A stretch of 64,000 nucleotides of DNA from assembly GCA_016715985.1 (NCBI GenBank), contig JADJXD010000001.1, positions 3,286,001 through 3,350,000 on the forward strand. The letters run 5' to 3'. Below are positions 9,732 to 21,034 of the stretch, piece after piece (position 1 is the first letter of the stretch; each line of letters begins with the position of its first letter). The notes beneath the pieces were generated by a model that was not told the DNA's origin, ran no database searches, and was given only the letters and a program-made list of their open reading frames with translations. Source of the DNA: Saprospiraceae bacterium. Lineage in GTDB: Bacteria; Bacteroidota; Bacteroidia; Chitinophagales; Saprospiraceae. The translations under genes and the position numbers were made by a program.

Positions 9732-12700
9732 ATGATAAAGAAATTTACGCAACTAACAACCATAGTCTTAGGACTACTTATTTCCTGTAATTTATCCGCT
9801 CAGGTGACGGGAGTCAGATATCTCCTCAAATTTGATACCACCAATTGTTTATATAATGCTCACATAGTTATAGCAAGCGGTTCTGCCAATACACCCGTTC
9901 AAAGAGCACAATTTAATGCACAGCTTACTTTAGTTGTTCCTACTTCTGATTCTTTGGAGATTGTGGAAAAATTTATGCCTTTACAGGCAAATCAACTCTA
10001 TAATGGTACTGTACCCTTGGATTGGGTTATTTCCAGTACCCGATTTGCACCATGTGATCAACCGGAAAGTAACTTTTTTAGTATAGTCCCCTCATTGTCA
10101 CCTGTTTCACATTACTATAATCTTGCCGCCGGGGATACTGTCAAATTATTCAGTTTAAGAGTTTTAGACCGTGTAACAATGAATCCCAGTTGGAGTTGTG
10201 GTGAAAATATCCGTTTTTTCATTAACGGTTCGGATCCGGGTTCAGATGGCGTGTGTATGGAAGGAGGGGATTTCAGTAATGGTTTTACATTGGGTGGTTT
10301 AGCACAGCTATATATGGAAAATTTGCCTCATATATATCCGCCCAAACCAGCTTTAACATTTGACAATGTATGTTCAGAAGATATTAATATTAATCTATCG
10401 TATTACACTCCTGCCTGTCAAAGCCCCGCTACTTTTGAATGGTCGGGGCCGGGATATGCTTCAACAACACAGGATGTTTTCATTCCAAATGCCAATACTT
10501 CCAATAATGGTTCATATTTTGTAACTGTAACCGATGCTTTGGGTTGTACTTCCACTTTAGAAATAGAGACGGAAGTAAAACCGGATGCAGGTGCTAACCA
10601 GCAGATTTGTGGTTCAGGATCTGTTTTTATTTCAGGAAGTCCCAATACAGGAACCTGGGAAGCAGATTCTTCAAACCCTCCCGGAGCGTCTTTGAATCCA
10701 TCATTTGGGGGTAATGCGAGCGTTAATTTTACCCCGGGGTCAACAGGAAATTATCAGTTTATTTTTAGCTCTTCTTTATGCAAAGACACGATGCAAATAT
10801 CGGTCAGTAGCGCTTTAACTCCCGCGATTCTGGGAGAAGATGGAATTTGTGACGGAGGAAGCACCATATTAACAGCAAGTGGCGGAACAACGTATGTTTG
10901 GAGTAATGGAAGTAATTCTTCAACTACCACAGCGAATTCTTCAGGATTATACACCGTTACAGTCACCGGAACAGGAGGTTGTACGGCGGAAATCAGTAAA
11001 TTCATAAATTCAAATCCTGCACCTTCTGCAGATATTTCAGGAGATGATAATATTTGCTCTGGTGAAAGTACGACTTTGACTGCCAGTGGCGGTGTTTCAT
11101 ACCTTTGGAGTAACAGCTCAGTAAATCCGGAAATTACGGTAACTACTGGAAATAATTATAGTGTTACAGTGACAGATGCGAACGGTTGTACTGCTGTAGC
11201 AAGCAGAAATGTAGATGTCAATTCTTTACCAAATGCCGTTATATCAGGATCAGACGGTTTATGTGCCGGAGAGAATGTAACGCTGACTGCAAGTGGAGGG
11301 TCATTTTACAATTGGAGCACAAGTGACAATACTGCTTCTATTTCAACCAACATGGCAGGTAATTACACTGTTACGGTTACTGACGCAAACGGCTGTACAG
11401 ATGTTGAATCAAAAAATATAACCATATTCCCATCCCCTACGGCAAATATTTCCGGACCGGATGCTGTGTGTTCAGGTTCAAGTATCAACCTGACTGCAAG
11501 TGGTGGAATATCATATATCTGGAGTAATGCATTTACAACTCCGGATATTACCATTAGCACGACGGATAATTACAGTGTCACCGTAACAGATGCAAATGGC
11601 TGTACTGATGAAGCTAATAAAAATATTTCTGTAAATAATTTGCCTGTTGCAAATATCTCCGGCAATAATGAAATCTGTTCCGGAGAGAGTACAATATTGA
11701 CCGCTTCTGGAGGTGTTTCATACCTTTGGAGTACCGGTTCTACAGATTCAGATATTACAGTGAGTGTAACTGATAACTATAGCGTTACTGTTACAGATGC
11801 AAATGGTTGTACTGATGAATCAAACATAAGTTTAAATGTCAATCCTTCTCCTACTGCAAGTATCACAGGAGATAATACAATATGTACAGGAGAGAACAGT
11901 AGTTTTACAGCCTTAGGTGGCGAAACCTATTTATGGGGAGGAGGTCAGACCACATCCGCTATCAGCGTATCCACAGCAGGTGACTATTTTGTAACAGTAA
12001 CGGACGCAAGCGGTTGTACCTCTACCGGAACAAGAACTTTAACAATCAATGATAATCCAACAGCAGCTATCACAGGAGCGCCAGAAATCTGTTCCGGCGG
12101 AAGTGTCAATTGGGTAGCATCAGGTGGTGCAACTTATTTATGGAGTACCACTGAAACCGGTTCAACGATCAGCGTAAGTACAGCAGGAGATTATGATGTG
12201 ACTGTAACCGATGCGAATGGCTGTACTTCTACAGCAAGTCAGACATTAACGATATCGGCAGCCCCGACAGCAAGCATCACAGGTGATAATGCCATCTGCG
12301 CAGGAGAGACAAGTAGTTTCACTGCATTGGGAGGAACAAGTTATTTATGGAATACCACCGATACAGATGCAACGATTACAGTATCCACAGCAGGAGACTA
12401 TACAGTTACAGTAACGGATGCAAGCGGTTGTACCTCTACCGGAACAAGAACCTTAACCATCAACGATAATCCAACAGCATCGATTACCGGAGCGACAGAA
12501 ATCTGTTCAGGGGGTAGCGTGAACTGGGTAGCATCGGGAGGTGCAACCTATTTATGGAGTACCACTGAAACCGGTTCGACGATCAGTGTGAGTACAGCAG
12601 GCGATTATGATGTGACTGTAACTGATGCGAATGGCTGTACTTCTACAGCAAGTCAGACATTAACGATATCGGCAGCTCCGACAGCAAGCATCACAGGCGA

Positions 12701-12935
12701 TAATGCCATTTGTGCAGGAGAGACAAGTAGTTTCACTGCATTGGGAGGAACAAGTTATTTATGGAGTACCACCGATACAGATGCAACGATTACAGTATCC
12801 ACAGCAGGAGACTATACAGTTACAGTAACGGATGCAAGCGGTTGTACTTCCACCGGAACAAGAACCTTAACCATCAACGATAATCCAACAGCATCGATTA
12901 CCGGAGCGACAGAAATCTGTTCAGGGGTAGCGTGA
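9732..12935 (+). CDS. SprB-like giant adhesin, N-terminal segment as read (1067 aa)
   Basis: As read, translation from ATG 9732 stops at the TGA 12933-12935, eight bases after the short G4 run. It includes the signal peptide, the head domain with the motifs MEGGDFSNGFT and LSPVSHYYNLAAGD, a PKD-like region and about ten Ig-like modules. The early modules are individually diverged; those after about 11850 approach the homogenised repeat consensus. On its own this product would lack any sorting domain and would not be anchored by T9SS. Confidence 0.8.
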   Translation: MIKKFTQLTTIVLGLLISCNLSAQVTGVRYLLKFDTTNCLYNAHIVIASGSANTPVQRAQFNAQLTLVVPTSDSLEIVEKFMPLQANQLYNGTVPLDWVISSTRFAPCDQPESNFFSIVPSLSPVSHYYNLAAGDTVKLFSLRVLDRVTMNPSWSCGENIRFFINGSDPGSDGVCMEGGDFSNGFTLGGLAQLYMENLPHIYPPKPALTFDNVCSEDININLSYYTPACQSPATFEWSGPGYASTTQDVFIPNANTSNNGSYFVTVTDALGCTSTLEIETEVKPDAGANQQICGSGSVFISGSPNTGTWEADSSNPPGASLNPSFGGNASVNFTPGSTGNYQFIFSSSLCKDTMQISVSSALTPAILGEDGICDGGSTILTASGGTTYVWSNGSNSSTTTANSSGLYTVTVTGTGGCTAEISKFINSNPAPSADISGDDNICSGESTTLTASGGVSYLWSNSSVNPEITVTTGNNYSVTVTDANGCTAVASRNVDVNSLPNAVISGSDGLCAGENVTLTASGGSFYNWSTSDNTASISTNMAGNYTVTVTDANGCTDVESKNITIFPSPTANISGPDAVCSGSSINLTASGGISYIWSNAFTTPDITISTTDNYSVTVTDANGCTDEANKNISVNNLPVANISGNNEICSGESTILTASGGVSYLWSTGSTDSDITVSVTDNYSVTVTDANGCTDESNISLNVNPSPTASITGDNTICTGENSSFTALGGETYLWGGGQTTSAISVSTAGDYFVTVTDASGCTSTGTRTLTINDNPTAAITGAPEICSGGSVNWVASGGATYLWSTTETGSTISVSTAGDYDVTVTDANGCTSTASQTLTISAAPTASITGDNAICAGETSSFTALGGTSYLWNTTDTDATITVSTAGDYTVTVTDASGCTSTGTRTLTINDNPTASITGATEICSGGSVNWVASGGATYLWSTTETGSTISVSTAGDYDVTVTDANGCTSTASQTLTISAAPTASITGDNAICAGETSSFTALGGTSYLWSTTDTDATITVSTAGDYTVTVTDASGCTSTGTRTLTINDNPTASITGATEICSGVA
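12924..12927 (+). other. Homopolymer frameshift site 1 (G4 instead of G5)
   Basis: All sister repeats read TTCAGGGGGTAGCGTG with five G (for example at 12507 and 13336); here there are four, producing a premature TGA at 12933. Confidence 0.85.
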
Positions 12936-15900
12936 ACTGGGTAGCATCGGGAGGTGCAACCTATTTATGGAGTACCACTGAAACAAATTCAACGATCAGC
13001 GTAAGTACAGCAGGAGATTATGATGTGACTGTAACCGATGCGAATGGCTGTACTTCTACAGCAAGTCAGACTTTAACGATATCGGCAGCTCCGACAGCAA
13101 GCATCACAGGCGATAATGCCATTTGTGCAGGAGAGACAAGTAGTTTCACTGCATTGGGAGGAACAAGTTATTTATGGAGTACCACCGATACAGATGCAAC
13201 GATTACAGTATCCACAGCAGGAGACTATACAGTTACAGTAACGGATGCAAGCGGTTGTACTTCCACCGGAACAAGAACCTTAACCATCAACGATAATCCA
13301 ACAGCATCGATTACCGGAGCGACAGAAATCTGTTCAGGGGGTAGCGTGAACTGGGTAGCATCGGGAGGTGCAACCTATTTATGGAGTACCACTGAAACAA
13401 ATTCAACGATCAGCGTAAGCACAGCAGGAGATTATGATGTGACTGTAACCGATGCGAATGGCTGTACTTCTACAGCAAGTCAGACATTAACGATATCGGC
13501 AGCACCTACGGCAAGTATTACAGGCGAAAATGCTATATGTGCAGGCGAGACAAGTAGTTTCACTGCATTAGGCGGAACAAGTTATTTATGGAATACCACG
13601 GATACAGATGCAACGATTACAGTATCCACAGCAGGAGACTATACAGTTATAGTAACGGATGCAAGCGGTTGTACCTCTACCGGAACAAGAACCTTAACCA
13701 TCAACGATAATCCAACAGCAGCGATTACCGGAGCGACAGAAATCTGTTCAGGGGGTAGCGTGAACTGGGTAGCATCGGGAGGTGCAACCTATTTATGGAG
13801 TACCACTGAAACCAGTTCAACAATAAGTGTGAGTACAGCAGGAGATTATGATGTGACTGTAACCGATGCGAATGGCTGTACTTCTACAGCAAGTCAGACT
13901 TTAACGATATCGGCAGCCCCGACAGCAAGCATCACAGGCGATAATGCCATCTGCGCAGGAGAGACAAGTAGTTTCACTGCATTGGGAGGAACAAGTTATT
14001 TATGGAATACCACCGATACAGATGCAACGATTACAGTATCCACAGCAGGAGATTATACAGTTACAGTAACGGATGCAAGCGGTTGTACTTCCACCGGAAC
14101 AAGAACCTTAACCATCAACGATAATCCAACAGCAGCGATTACCGGAGCGACAGAAATCTGTTCAGGGGGTAGCGTGAACTGGGTAGCATCGGGAGGTGCA
14201 ACCTATTTATGGAGTACCACTGAAACCAGTTCAACAATAAGTGTGAGTACATCAGGAGATTATGATGTGACTGTAACCGATTCGAATGGCTGTACTTCTA
14301 CAGCAAGTCAGACTTTAACGATATCGGCAGCCCCGACAGCAAGCATCACAGGCGATAATGCCATCTGCGCAGGAGAGACAAGTAGTTTCACTGCATTGGG
14401 AGGAACAAGTTATTTATGGAATACCACCGATACAGATGCAACGATTACAGTATCCACAGCAGGAGACTATACAGTTACAGTAACGGATGCAAGCGGTTGT
14501 ACCTCTACCGGAACAAGAACCTTAACCATCAACGATAATCCAACAGCAGCGATTACCGGAGCGACAGAAATCTGTTCAGGGGGTAGCGTGAACTGGGTAG
14601 CATCGGGAGGTGCAACCTATTTATGGAGTACCACTGAAACAAATTCAACGATCAGTGTAAGTACAGCAGGAGATTATGATGTGACTGTAACCGATTCGAA
14701 TGGCTGTACTTCTACTGCAAGTCAGACATTAACGATATCGGCAGCCCCGACAGCAAGCATCACAGGCGGTAATGCCATTTGTGCAGGAGAGACAAGTAGT
14801 TTCACTGCATTAGGCGGAACAAGTTATTTATGGAATACCACGGATACAGATGCAACGATTACAGTATCCACAGCAGGAGACTATACAGTTATAGTAACGG
14901 ATGCAAGCGGTTGTACCTCTACCGGAACAAGAACCTTAACCATCAACGATAATCCAACAGCAGCGATTACCGGAGCGACAGAAATCTGTTCAGGGGGTAG
15001 CGTGAACTGGGTAGCATCGGGAGGTGCAACCTATTTATGGAGTACCACTGAAACCAGTTCAACAATAAGTGTGAGTACAGCAGGAGATTATGATGTGACT
15101 GTAACCGATGCGAATGGCTGTACTTCTACAGCAAGTCAGACTTTAACGATATCGGCAGCCCCGACAGCAAGCATCACAGGCGATAATGCCATCTGCGCAG
15201 GAGAGACAAGTAGTTTCACTGCATTGGGAGGAACAAGTTATTTATGGAATACCACCGATACAGATGCAACGATTACAGTATCCACAGCAGGAGATTATAC
15301 AGTTACAGTAACGGATGCAAGCGGTTGTACTTCCACCGGAACAAGAACCTTAACCATCAACGATAATCCAACAGCAGCGATTACCGGAGCGACAGAAATC
15401 TGTTCAGGGGGTAGCGTGAACTGGGTAGCATCGGGAGGTGCAACCTATTTATGGAGTACCACTGAAACCAGTTCAACAATAAGTGTGAGTACATCAGGAG
15501 ATTATGATGTGACTGTAACCGATGCGAATGGCTGTACTTCTACAGCAAGTCAGACTTTAACGATATCGGCAGCCCCGACAGCAAGCATCACAGGCGATAA
15601 TGCCATCTGCGCAGGAGAGACAAGTAGTTTCACTGCATTGGGAGGAACAAGTTATTTATGGAATACCACCGATACAGATGCAACGATTACAGTATCCACA
15701 GCAGGAGACTATACAGTTACAGTAACGGATGCAAGCGGTTGTACCTCTACCGGAACAAGAACCTTAACCATCAACGATAATCCAACAGCAGCGATTACCG
15801 GAGCGACAGAAATCTGTTCAGGGGGTAGCGTGAACTGGGTAGCATCGGGAGGTGCAACCTATTTATGGAGTACCACTGAAACAAATTCAACGATCAGTGT

Positions 15901-18900
15901 AAGTACAGCAGGAGATTATGATGTGACTGTAACCGATTCGAATGGCTGTACTTCTACTGCAAGTCAGACATTAACGATATCGGCAGCCCCGACAGCAAGC
16001 ATCACAGGCGGTAATGCCATTTGTGCAGGAGAGACAAGTAGTTTCACTGCATTGGGAGGAACAAGTTATTTATGGAATACCACGGATACAGATGCAACGA
16101 TTACAGTATCCACAGCAGGAGATTATACAGTTACAGTAACGGATGCAAGCGGTTGTACTTCCACCGGAACAAGAACTTTAACCATCAACGATAATCCAAC
16201 AGCAGCGATTACCGGTGCGACGGAAATCTGTTCAGGCGCAAATACAACCTGGATCGCCAATGGGGGAGTAGATTATGAATGGAGCAATACTGAAACCAAT
16301 GCAAGTATTACTGTTACCACAGCTGGAAGCTACACCGTGACAGTAACGGATGCCAATGGCTGTACAGATTCTGCAACATTGACATTGAGTACCAATGACA
16401 GTCCAACGGCGACAATCAGTGGTAGCAATAATATTTGTGAAGGGGGAAGTACCGTATTCACTGCATTGGGTGGAGCGAGCTATGAGTGGAGTAATGGTTT
16501 TACAACAGAGAGCATAACAGTAAGTAATGCAGATGACTACACTGTCACTGTCACTGACGCAAGTGGTTGTACATCGACCGGAACAAGAACCTTAACAATT
16601 AATAATAATCCAACAGCCGTTATCACGGGAGCGACGGAAATATGCTCAGGAGCAAATACAACGTGGATTGCAAGTGGCGGAACAAGTTATGTTTGGAGCA
16701 ATTTATTTACAACAGGAAGCATCACAGTAAGTACGGCAGGTGACTACACTGTAACCGTAACAGATGCCAATGGTTGTACAGATTCAACAACATTGACACT
16801 GAGCACCAATGACAGTCCGACAGCGACGATCAGCGGAAGCAATAATATCTGTGAAGGAGGCAGCACTGTTTTCACGGCTTTTGGAGGAGCAAGTTACGAG
16901 TGGAGCAATGGTTTTACAACAGAGAGTATAACAGTAAGTGATGCAGATGACTACACAGTCACAGTTACCGATGCAAGCGGTTGTACCTCAACCGGAACAA
17001 GAACCTTAACCATCAACGATAATCCAACAGCAGCGATTACCGGAGCGACAGAAATCTGTTCAGGGGGTAGCGTGAACTGGGTAGCATCGGGAGGTGCAAC
17101 CTATTTATGGAGTACCACTGAAACAAATTCAACGATCAGTGTAAGTACAGCAGGAGATTATGATGTGACTGTAACCGATGCGAATGGCTGTACTTCTACA
17201 GCAAGTCAGACATTAACGATATCGGCAGCTCCGACAGCAAGCATCACAGGCGATAATGCCATTTGTGCAGGAGAGACAAGTAGTTTCACTGCATTGGGAG
17301 GAACAAGTTATTTATGGAATACCACCGATACAGATGCAACGATTACAGTATCAACAGCAGGAGACTATACAGTCACAGTAACCGATGCAAGCGGTTGTAC
17401 CTCCACCGGAACAAGAACCTTAACAATTAATAATAATCCAACAGCCGTTATCAGTGGAGCGACAGAAATATGTACAGGTGCAAACACAACGTGGATCGCC
17501 AGTGGCGGAACAAGTTATGTTTGGAGCAATTTATTTACGACAGAAAGCATCACAGTAAGTACGGCAGGTGACTACACCGTGACAGTAACAGATGCCAATG
17601 GTTGTACAGATTCAACAACATTGACACTGAGCACCAATGACAGTCCGACAGCGACGATCAGCGGTAGCAATAATATCTGTGAAGGAGGCAGCACTGTATT
17701 CACGGCTTTTGGAGGAGCAAGTTACGAGTGGAGCAATGGTTTTACAACAGAGAGTATAACAGTAAGTGATGCAGATGACTACACAGTCACAGTTACCGAT
17801 GCAAGCGGTTGTACTTCCACCGGAACAAGAACTTTAACAATCAACAATAACCCGACAGCAGCAATCACAGGAGCAACAGAAATATGTACAGGTGCAAACA
17901 CAACGTGGATCGCCAGTGGCGGAACAAGTTATGTTTGGAGCAATTTATTTACAACAGGAAGCATTACCGTAAGTATAGCAGGTGACTACACGGTGACCGT
18001 TACGGATGCAAATGGCTGTACAAGTTCAGCGACTCAAACCTTGAGTACGAATGACAGTCCGACTGCGACGATCAATGGTAGCAACAATATATGCGAAGGG
18101 GGAAGTACTGTATTCACTGCCTTAGGTGGCATTGATTACGATTGGAGTAATGGAGAAACAACAGCAGATATTACAGTAACTGCTGGCGGAATATATAGCG
18201 TTACGGTAACCGACGCAAGCGGATGTACTTCTACCGGAACGAGAACCTTAACCATCAACGATAATCCAACAGCCGCTATCACCGGAGCAACAGAAATATG
18301 CTCAGGCGCAAATACAACGTGGATCGCCAGTGGTGGAACAAGTTATGTTTGGAGCAATTTATTTACAACAGGAAGCATCACAGTAAGTACGGCTGGTGAT
18401 TACACTGTAACCGTAACAGATGCCAATGGCTGTACAGATTCAACAACATTGACATTAAGTACCAATGACAGTCCGACTGCTACGATCAATGGTAGCAACA
18501 ATATATGCGAAGGGGGAAGTACCGTATTCACTGCCTTAGGTGGCATTGATTACGATTGGAGTAATGGAGAAACCACAGCAAGTATCACTGTAACTAATGC
18601 AGGAGATTACACAGTCACTGTTACAGATGCGACTGGTTGTACTTCTACAGGAACCAGAACTTTAACGATCAACAATAATCCAATAGCAACTATTTCAGGA
18701 GCAACAGAAATATGTTCCGGAGCAAACACAACGTGGATTGCAAGTGGTGGAATAAGTTATGTTTGGAGCAATTTATTTACAACAGGAAGCATTACCGTAA
18801 GCATAGCAGGTGACTACACGGTGACCGTAACAGATGCAAATGGCTGTACAGATTCAACAACATTGACATTAAGCACCAATGACAGTCCGATATCGACGAT

Positions 18901-21034
18901 CAGTGGAAGCAACAATATCTGTGAAGGGGGCAGCACTGTATTCACGGCTTTGGGAGGAGCAAGTTACGAGTGGAGCAATGGTTTTACAACAGAGAGTATA
19001 ACAGTAAGTGATGCAGATGACTACACAGTCACTGTTACAGACGCAAGTGGTTGTACATCGACCGGAACCAGAACCTTAACGATTAACAAAAACCCGACAG
19101 CAACTATTTCAGGAGCAACAGAAATATGTTCCGGAGCAAACACAACGTGGATTGCAAGTGGTGGAATAAGTTATGTTTGGAGCAATTTATTTACAACAGG
19201 AAGCATTACCGTAAGCATAGCAGGTGACTACACGGTGACCGTAACAGATGCAAATGGCTGTACAGATTCAACAACATTGACATTAAGCACCAATGACAGT
19301 CCGATATCGACGATCAGTGGAAGCAACAATATCTGTGAAGGGGGCAGCACTGTATTCACGGCTTTGGGAGGAGCAAGTTACGAGTGGAGCAATGGTTTTA
19401 CAACAGAGAGTATAACAGTAAGTGATGCAGATGACTACACAGTCACTGTTACAGACGCAAGTGGTTGTACATCGACCGGAACCAGAACCTTAACGATTAA
19501 CAATAACCCGACAGCAACTATTACAGGAGCGACAGAAATCTGCTCAGGAGCAAACACAACCTGGATTGCAAGTGGTGGAGTAGATTATGAATGGAGTAAT
19601 AATGAAACCAACGGAAGCATTACCGTAAGTATAGCAGGTGACTACACCGTTACGGTAACAGATGCAAATGGATGTACAGATTCTGCAACAATGACATTGA
19701 GTACCAATGACAGTCCGACAGCGACGATAAGTGGTATCAACAATATCTGTGAAGGAGGCAGCACTGTATTCACGGCTTTGGGAGGAGCAAGTTACGAGTG
19801 GAGCAATGGTTTTACAACAGAGAGTATAACAGTAAGTGATGCAGATGACTACACGGTCACAGTTACCGATGCAAGCGGTTGTACATCTACAGGAACCAGA
19901 ACCTTAACGATTAACAATAACCCAATAGCCGCTATCACCGGAGCAACAGAAATATGTACAGGTGCAAATACAACGTGGATTGCAAGTGGGGGAGTAGATT
20001 ATGAATGGAGCAATAGTGAAACCAATGGTAGCATCACCGTAAGTATAGCAGGGGATTACACGGTGACAGTAACAGATGCCAATGGTTGTACAGATTCAGC
20101 AACATTGACATTGAGCACGAATGACAATCCGACAGCGACGATCAGCGGAAGCAACAATATCTGTGAAGGGGGAAGTACCGTATTCACCGCATTGGGTGGA
20201 GCGAGTTACGAGTGGAGCAATGGTTTTACTACAGAGAGTATAACAGTAAGTGATGCAGATGACTACACAGTCACTGTCACAGACGCAAGCGGTTGTACTT
20301 CTACCGGAACAAGAACCTTAACCATCAACGATAATCCAACAGCAGCGATTACCGGTGCTACGGAAATATGCTCAGGAGCAAACACAACCTGGATTGCAAG
20401 TGGTGGAGTAGATTATGAATGGAGTAATAATGAAACCAACGGAAGCATTACCGTAAGTATAGCAGGTGACTACACCGTTACGGTAACAGATGCAAATGGA
20501 TGTACAGATTCTGCAACAATGACATTGAGTACCAATGACAGTCCGACAGCGACGATAAGTGGTATCAACAATATCTGTGAAGGGGGAAGCACTGTATTCA
20601 CTGCGTTAGGTGGAGCGAGTTACGAGTGGAGCAATGGTTTTACTACAGAAAGTATAACAGTAAGTGATGCAGATGACTACACAGTCACTGTTACAGACGC
20701 AAGTGGTTGTACATCGACCGGAACCAGAACCTTAACGATTAACAATAACCCGACAGCAACTATTACAGGAGCGACAGAAATCTGCTCAGGAGCAAACACA
20801 ACCTGGATTGCAAGTGGTGGAGTAGATTATGAATGGAGTAATAATGAAACCAACGGAAGCATTACCGTAAGTATAGCAGGTGACTACACCGTTACGGTAA
20901 CAGATGCAAATGGATGTACAGATTCAACAACATTGACACTGAGCACCAATGACAGTCCGTCGGCGACGATCAATGGTAGCAACAATATATGCGAAGGGGG
21001 GAAGTACCGTATTCACTGCCTTAGGTGGCATTGA
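12932..21034 (+). CDS. SprB-like giant adhesin, middle segment in shifted frame (2700 aa)
   Basis: This segment is uninterrupted but displaced one base from the first and third segments. The GTG at 12932 is not a credible start: it encodes the Val of the SVNW motif repeated in every sister unit. It consists wholly of about 39 Ig-like modules alternating between two types, one with GGSVNWVASGG or GANTTWIASGG and one with ETSSFTALGG or GSTVFTALGG. It ends seven codons into nonsense after the G6 run. It should be read as part of the single 9732-28700 gene. Confidence 0.75.
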   Translation: MNWVASGGATYLWSTTETNSTISVSTAGDYDVTVTDANGCTSTASQTLTISAAPTASITGDNAICAGETSSFTALGGTSYLWSTTDTDATITVSTAGDYTVTVTDASGCTSTGTRTLTINDNPTASITGATEICSGGSVNWVASGGATYLWSTTETNSTISVSTAGDYDVTVTDANGCTSTASQTLTISAAPTASITGENAICAGETSSFTALGGTSYLWNTTDTDATITVSTAGDYTVIVTDASGCTSTGTRTLTINDNPTAAITGATEICSGGSVNWVASGGATYLWSTTETSSTISVSTAGDYDVTVTDANGCTSTASQTLTISAAPTASITGDNAICAGETSSFTALGGTSYLWNTTDTDATITVSTAGDYTVTVTDASGCTSTGTRTLTINDNPTAAITGATEICSGGSVNWVASGGATYLWSTTETSSTISVSTSGDYDVTVTDSNGCTSTASQTLTISAAPTASITGDNAICAGETSSFTALGGTSYLWNTTDTDATITVSTAGDYTVTVTDASGCTSTGTRTLTINDNPTAAITGATEICSGGSVNWVASGGATYLWSTTETNSTISVSTAGDYDVTVTDSNGCTSTASQTLTISAAPTASITGGNAICAGETSSFTALGGTSYLWNTTDTDATITVSTAGDYTVIVTDASGCTSTGTRTLTINDNPTAAITGATEICSGGSVNWVASGGATYLWSTTETSSTISVSTAGDYDVTVTDANGCTSTASQTLTISAAPTASITGDNAICAGETSSFTALGGTSYLWNTTDTDATITVSTAGDYTVTVTDASGCTSTGTRTLTINDNPTAAITGATEICSGGSVNWVASGGATYLWSTTETSSTISVSTSGDYDVTVTDANGCTSTASQTLTISAAPTASITGDNAICAGETSSFTALGGTSYLWNTTDTDATITVSTAGDYTVTVTDASGCTSTGTRTLTINDNPTAAITGATEICSGGSVNWVASGGATYLWSTTETNSTISVSTAGDYDVTVTDSNGCTSTASQTLTISAAPTASITGGNAICAGETSSFTALGGTSYLWNTTDTDATITVSTAGDYTVTVTDASGCTSTGTRTLTINDNPTAAITGATEICSGANTTWIANGGVDYEWSNTETNASITVTTAGSYTVTVTDANGCTDSATLTLSTNDSPTATISGSNNICEGGSTVFTALGGASYEWSNGFTTESITVSNADDYTVTVTDASGCTSTGTRTLTINNNPTAVITGATEICSGANTTWIASGGTSYVWSNLFTTGSITVSTAGDYTVTVTDANGCTDSTTLTLSTNDSPTATISGSNNICEGGSTVFTAFGGASYEWSNGFTTESITVSDADDYTVTVTDASGCTSTGTRTLTINDNPTAAITGATEICSGGSVNWVASGGATYLWSTTETNSTISVSTAGDYDVTVTDANGCTSTASQTLTISAAPTASITGDNAICAGETSSFTALGGTSYLWNTTDTDATITVSTAGDYTVTVTDASGCTSTGTRTLTINNNPTAVISGATEICTGANTTWIASGGTSYVWSNLFTTESITVSTAGDYTVTVTDANGCTDSTTLTLSTNDSPTATISGSNNICEGGSTVFTAFGGASYEWSNGFTTESITVSDADDYTVTVTDASGCTSTGTRTLTINNNPTAAITGATEICTGANTTWIASGGTSYVWSNLFTTGSITVSIAGDYTVTVTDANGCTSSATQTLSTNDSPTATINGSNNICEGGSTVFTALGGIDYDWSNGETTADITVTAGGIYSVTVTDASGCTSTGTRTLTINDNPTAAITGATEICSGANTTWIASGGTSYVWSNLFTTGSITVSTAGDYTVTVTDANGCTDSTTLTLSTNDSPTATINGSNNICEGGSTVFTALGGIDYDWSNGETTASITVTNAGDYTVTVTDATGCTSTGTRTLTINNNPIATISGATEICSGANTTWIASGGISYVWSNLFTTGSITVSIAGDYTVTVTDANGCTDSTTLTLSTNDSPISTISGSNNICEGGSTVFTALGGASYEWSNGFTTESITVSDADDYTVTVTDASGCTSTGTRTLTINKNPTATISGATEICSGANTTWIASGGISYVWSNLFTTGSITVSIAGDYTVTVTDANGCTDSTTLTLSTNDSPISTISGSNNICEGGSTVFTALGGASYEWSNGFTTESITVSDADDYTVTVTDASGCTSTGTRTLTINNNPTATITGATEICSGANTTWIASGGVDYEWSNNETNGSITVSIAGDYTVTVTDANGCTDSATMTLSTNDSPTATISGINNICEGGSTVFTALGGASYEWSNGFTTESITVSDADDYTVTVTDASGCTSTGTRTLTINNNPIAAITGATEICTGANTTWIASGGVDYEWSNSETNGSITVSIAGDYTVTVTDANGCTDSATLTLSTNDNPTATISGSNNICEGGSTVFTALGGASYEWSNGFTTESITVSDADDYTVTVTDASGCTSTGTRTLTINDNPTAAITGATEICSGANTTWIASGGVDYEWSNNETNGSITVSIAGDYTVTVTDANGCTDSATMTLSTNDSPTATISGINNICEGGSTVFTALGGASYEWSNGFTTESITVSDADDYTVTVTDASGCTSTGTRTLTINNNPTATITGATEICSGANTTWIASGGVDYEWSNNETNGSITVSIAGDYTVTVTDANGCTDSTTLTLSTNDSPSATINGSNNICEGGKYRIHCLRWH
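13721..16204 (+). repeat. Higher-order tandem duplication, 1242-bp unit (six modules), two copies
   Basis: Three consecutive 414-bp units carry the variant series TSSTISVSTAGDYDVTVTDA, then TSSTISVSTSG, then TNSTISVSTAG with GGNAICAG, and the same series repeats immediately. The two copies span about 13721-14962 and 14963-16204. A few substitutions separate them (for example DSNG versus DANG in the second unit). Confidence 0.8.

Noticed and set aside
20949..21000. A start at 20949 for the C-terminal part of the giant gene
   Set aside because: The first 17 residues are an out-of-frame reading of a repeat module; sister copies show the true frame begins at the G-run.
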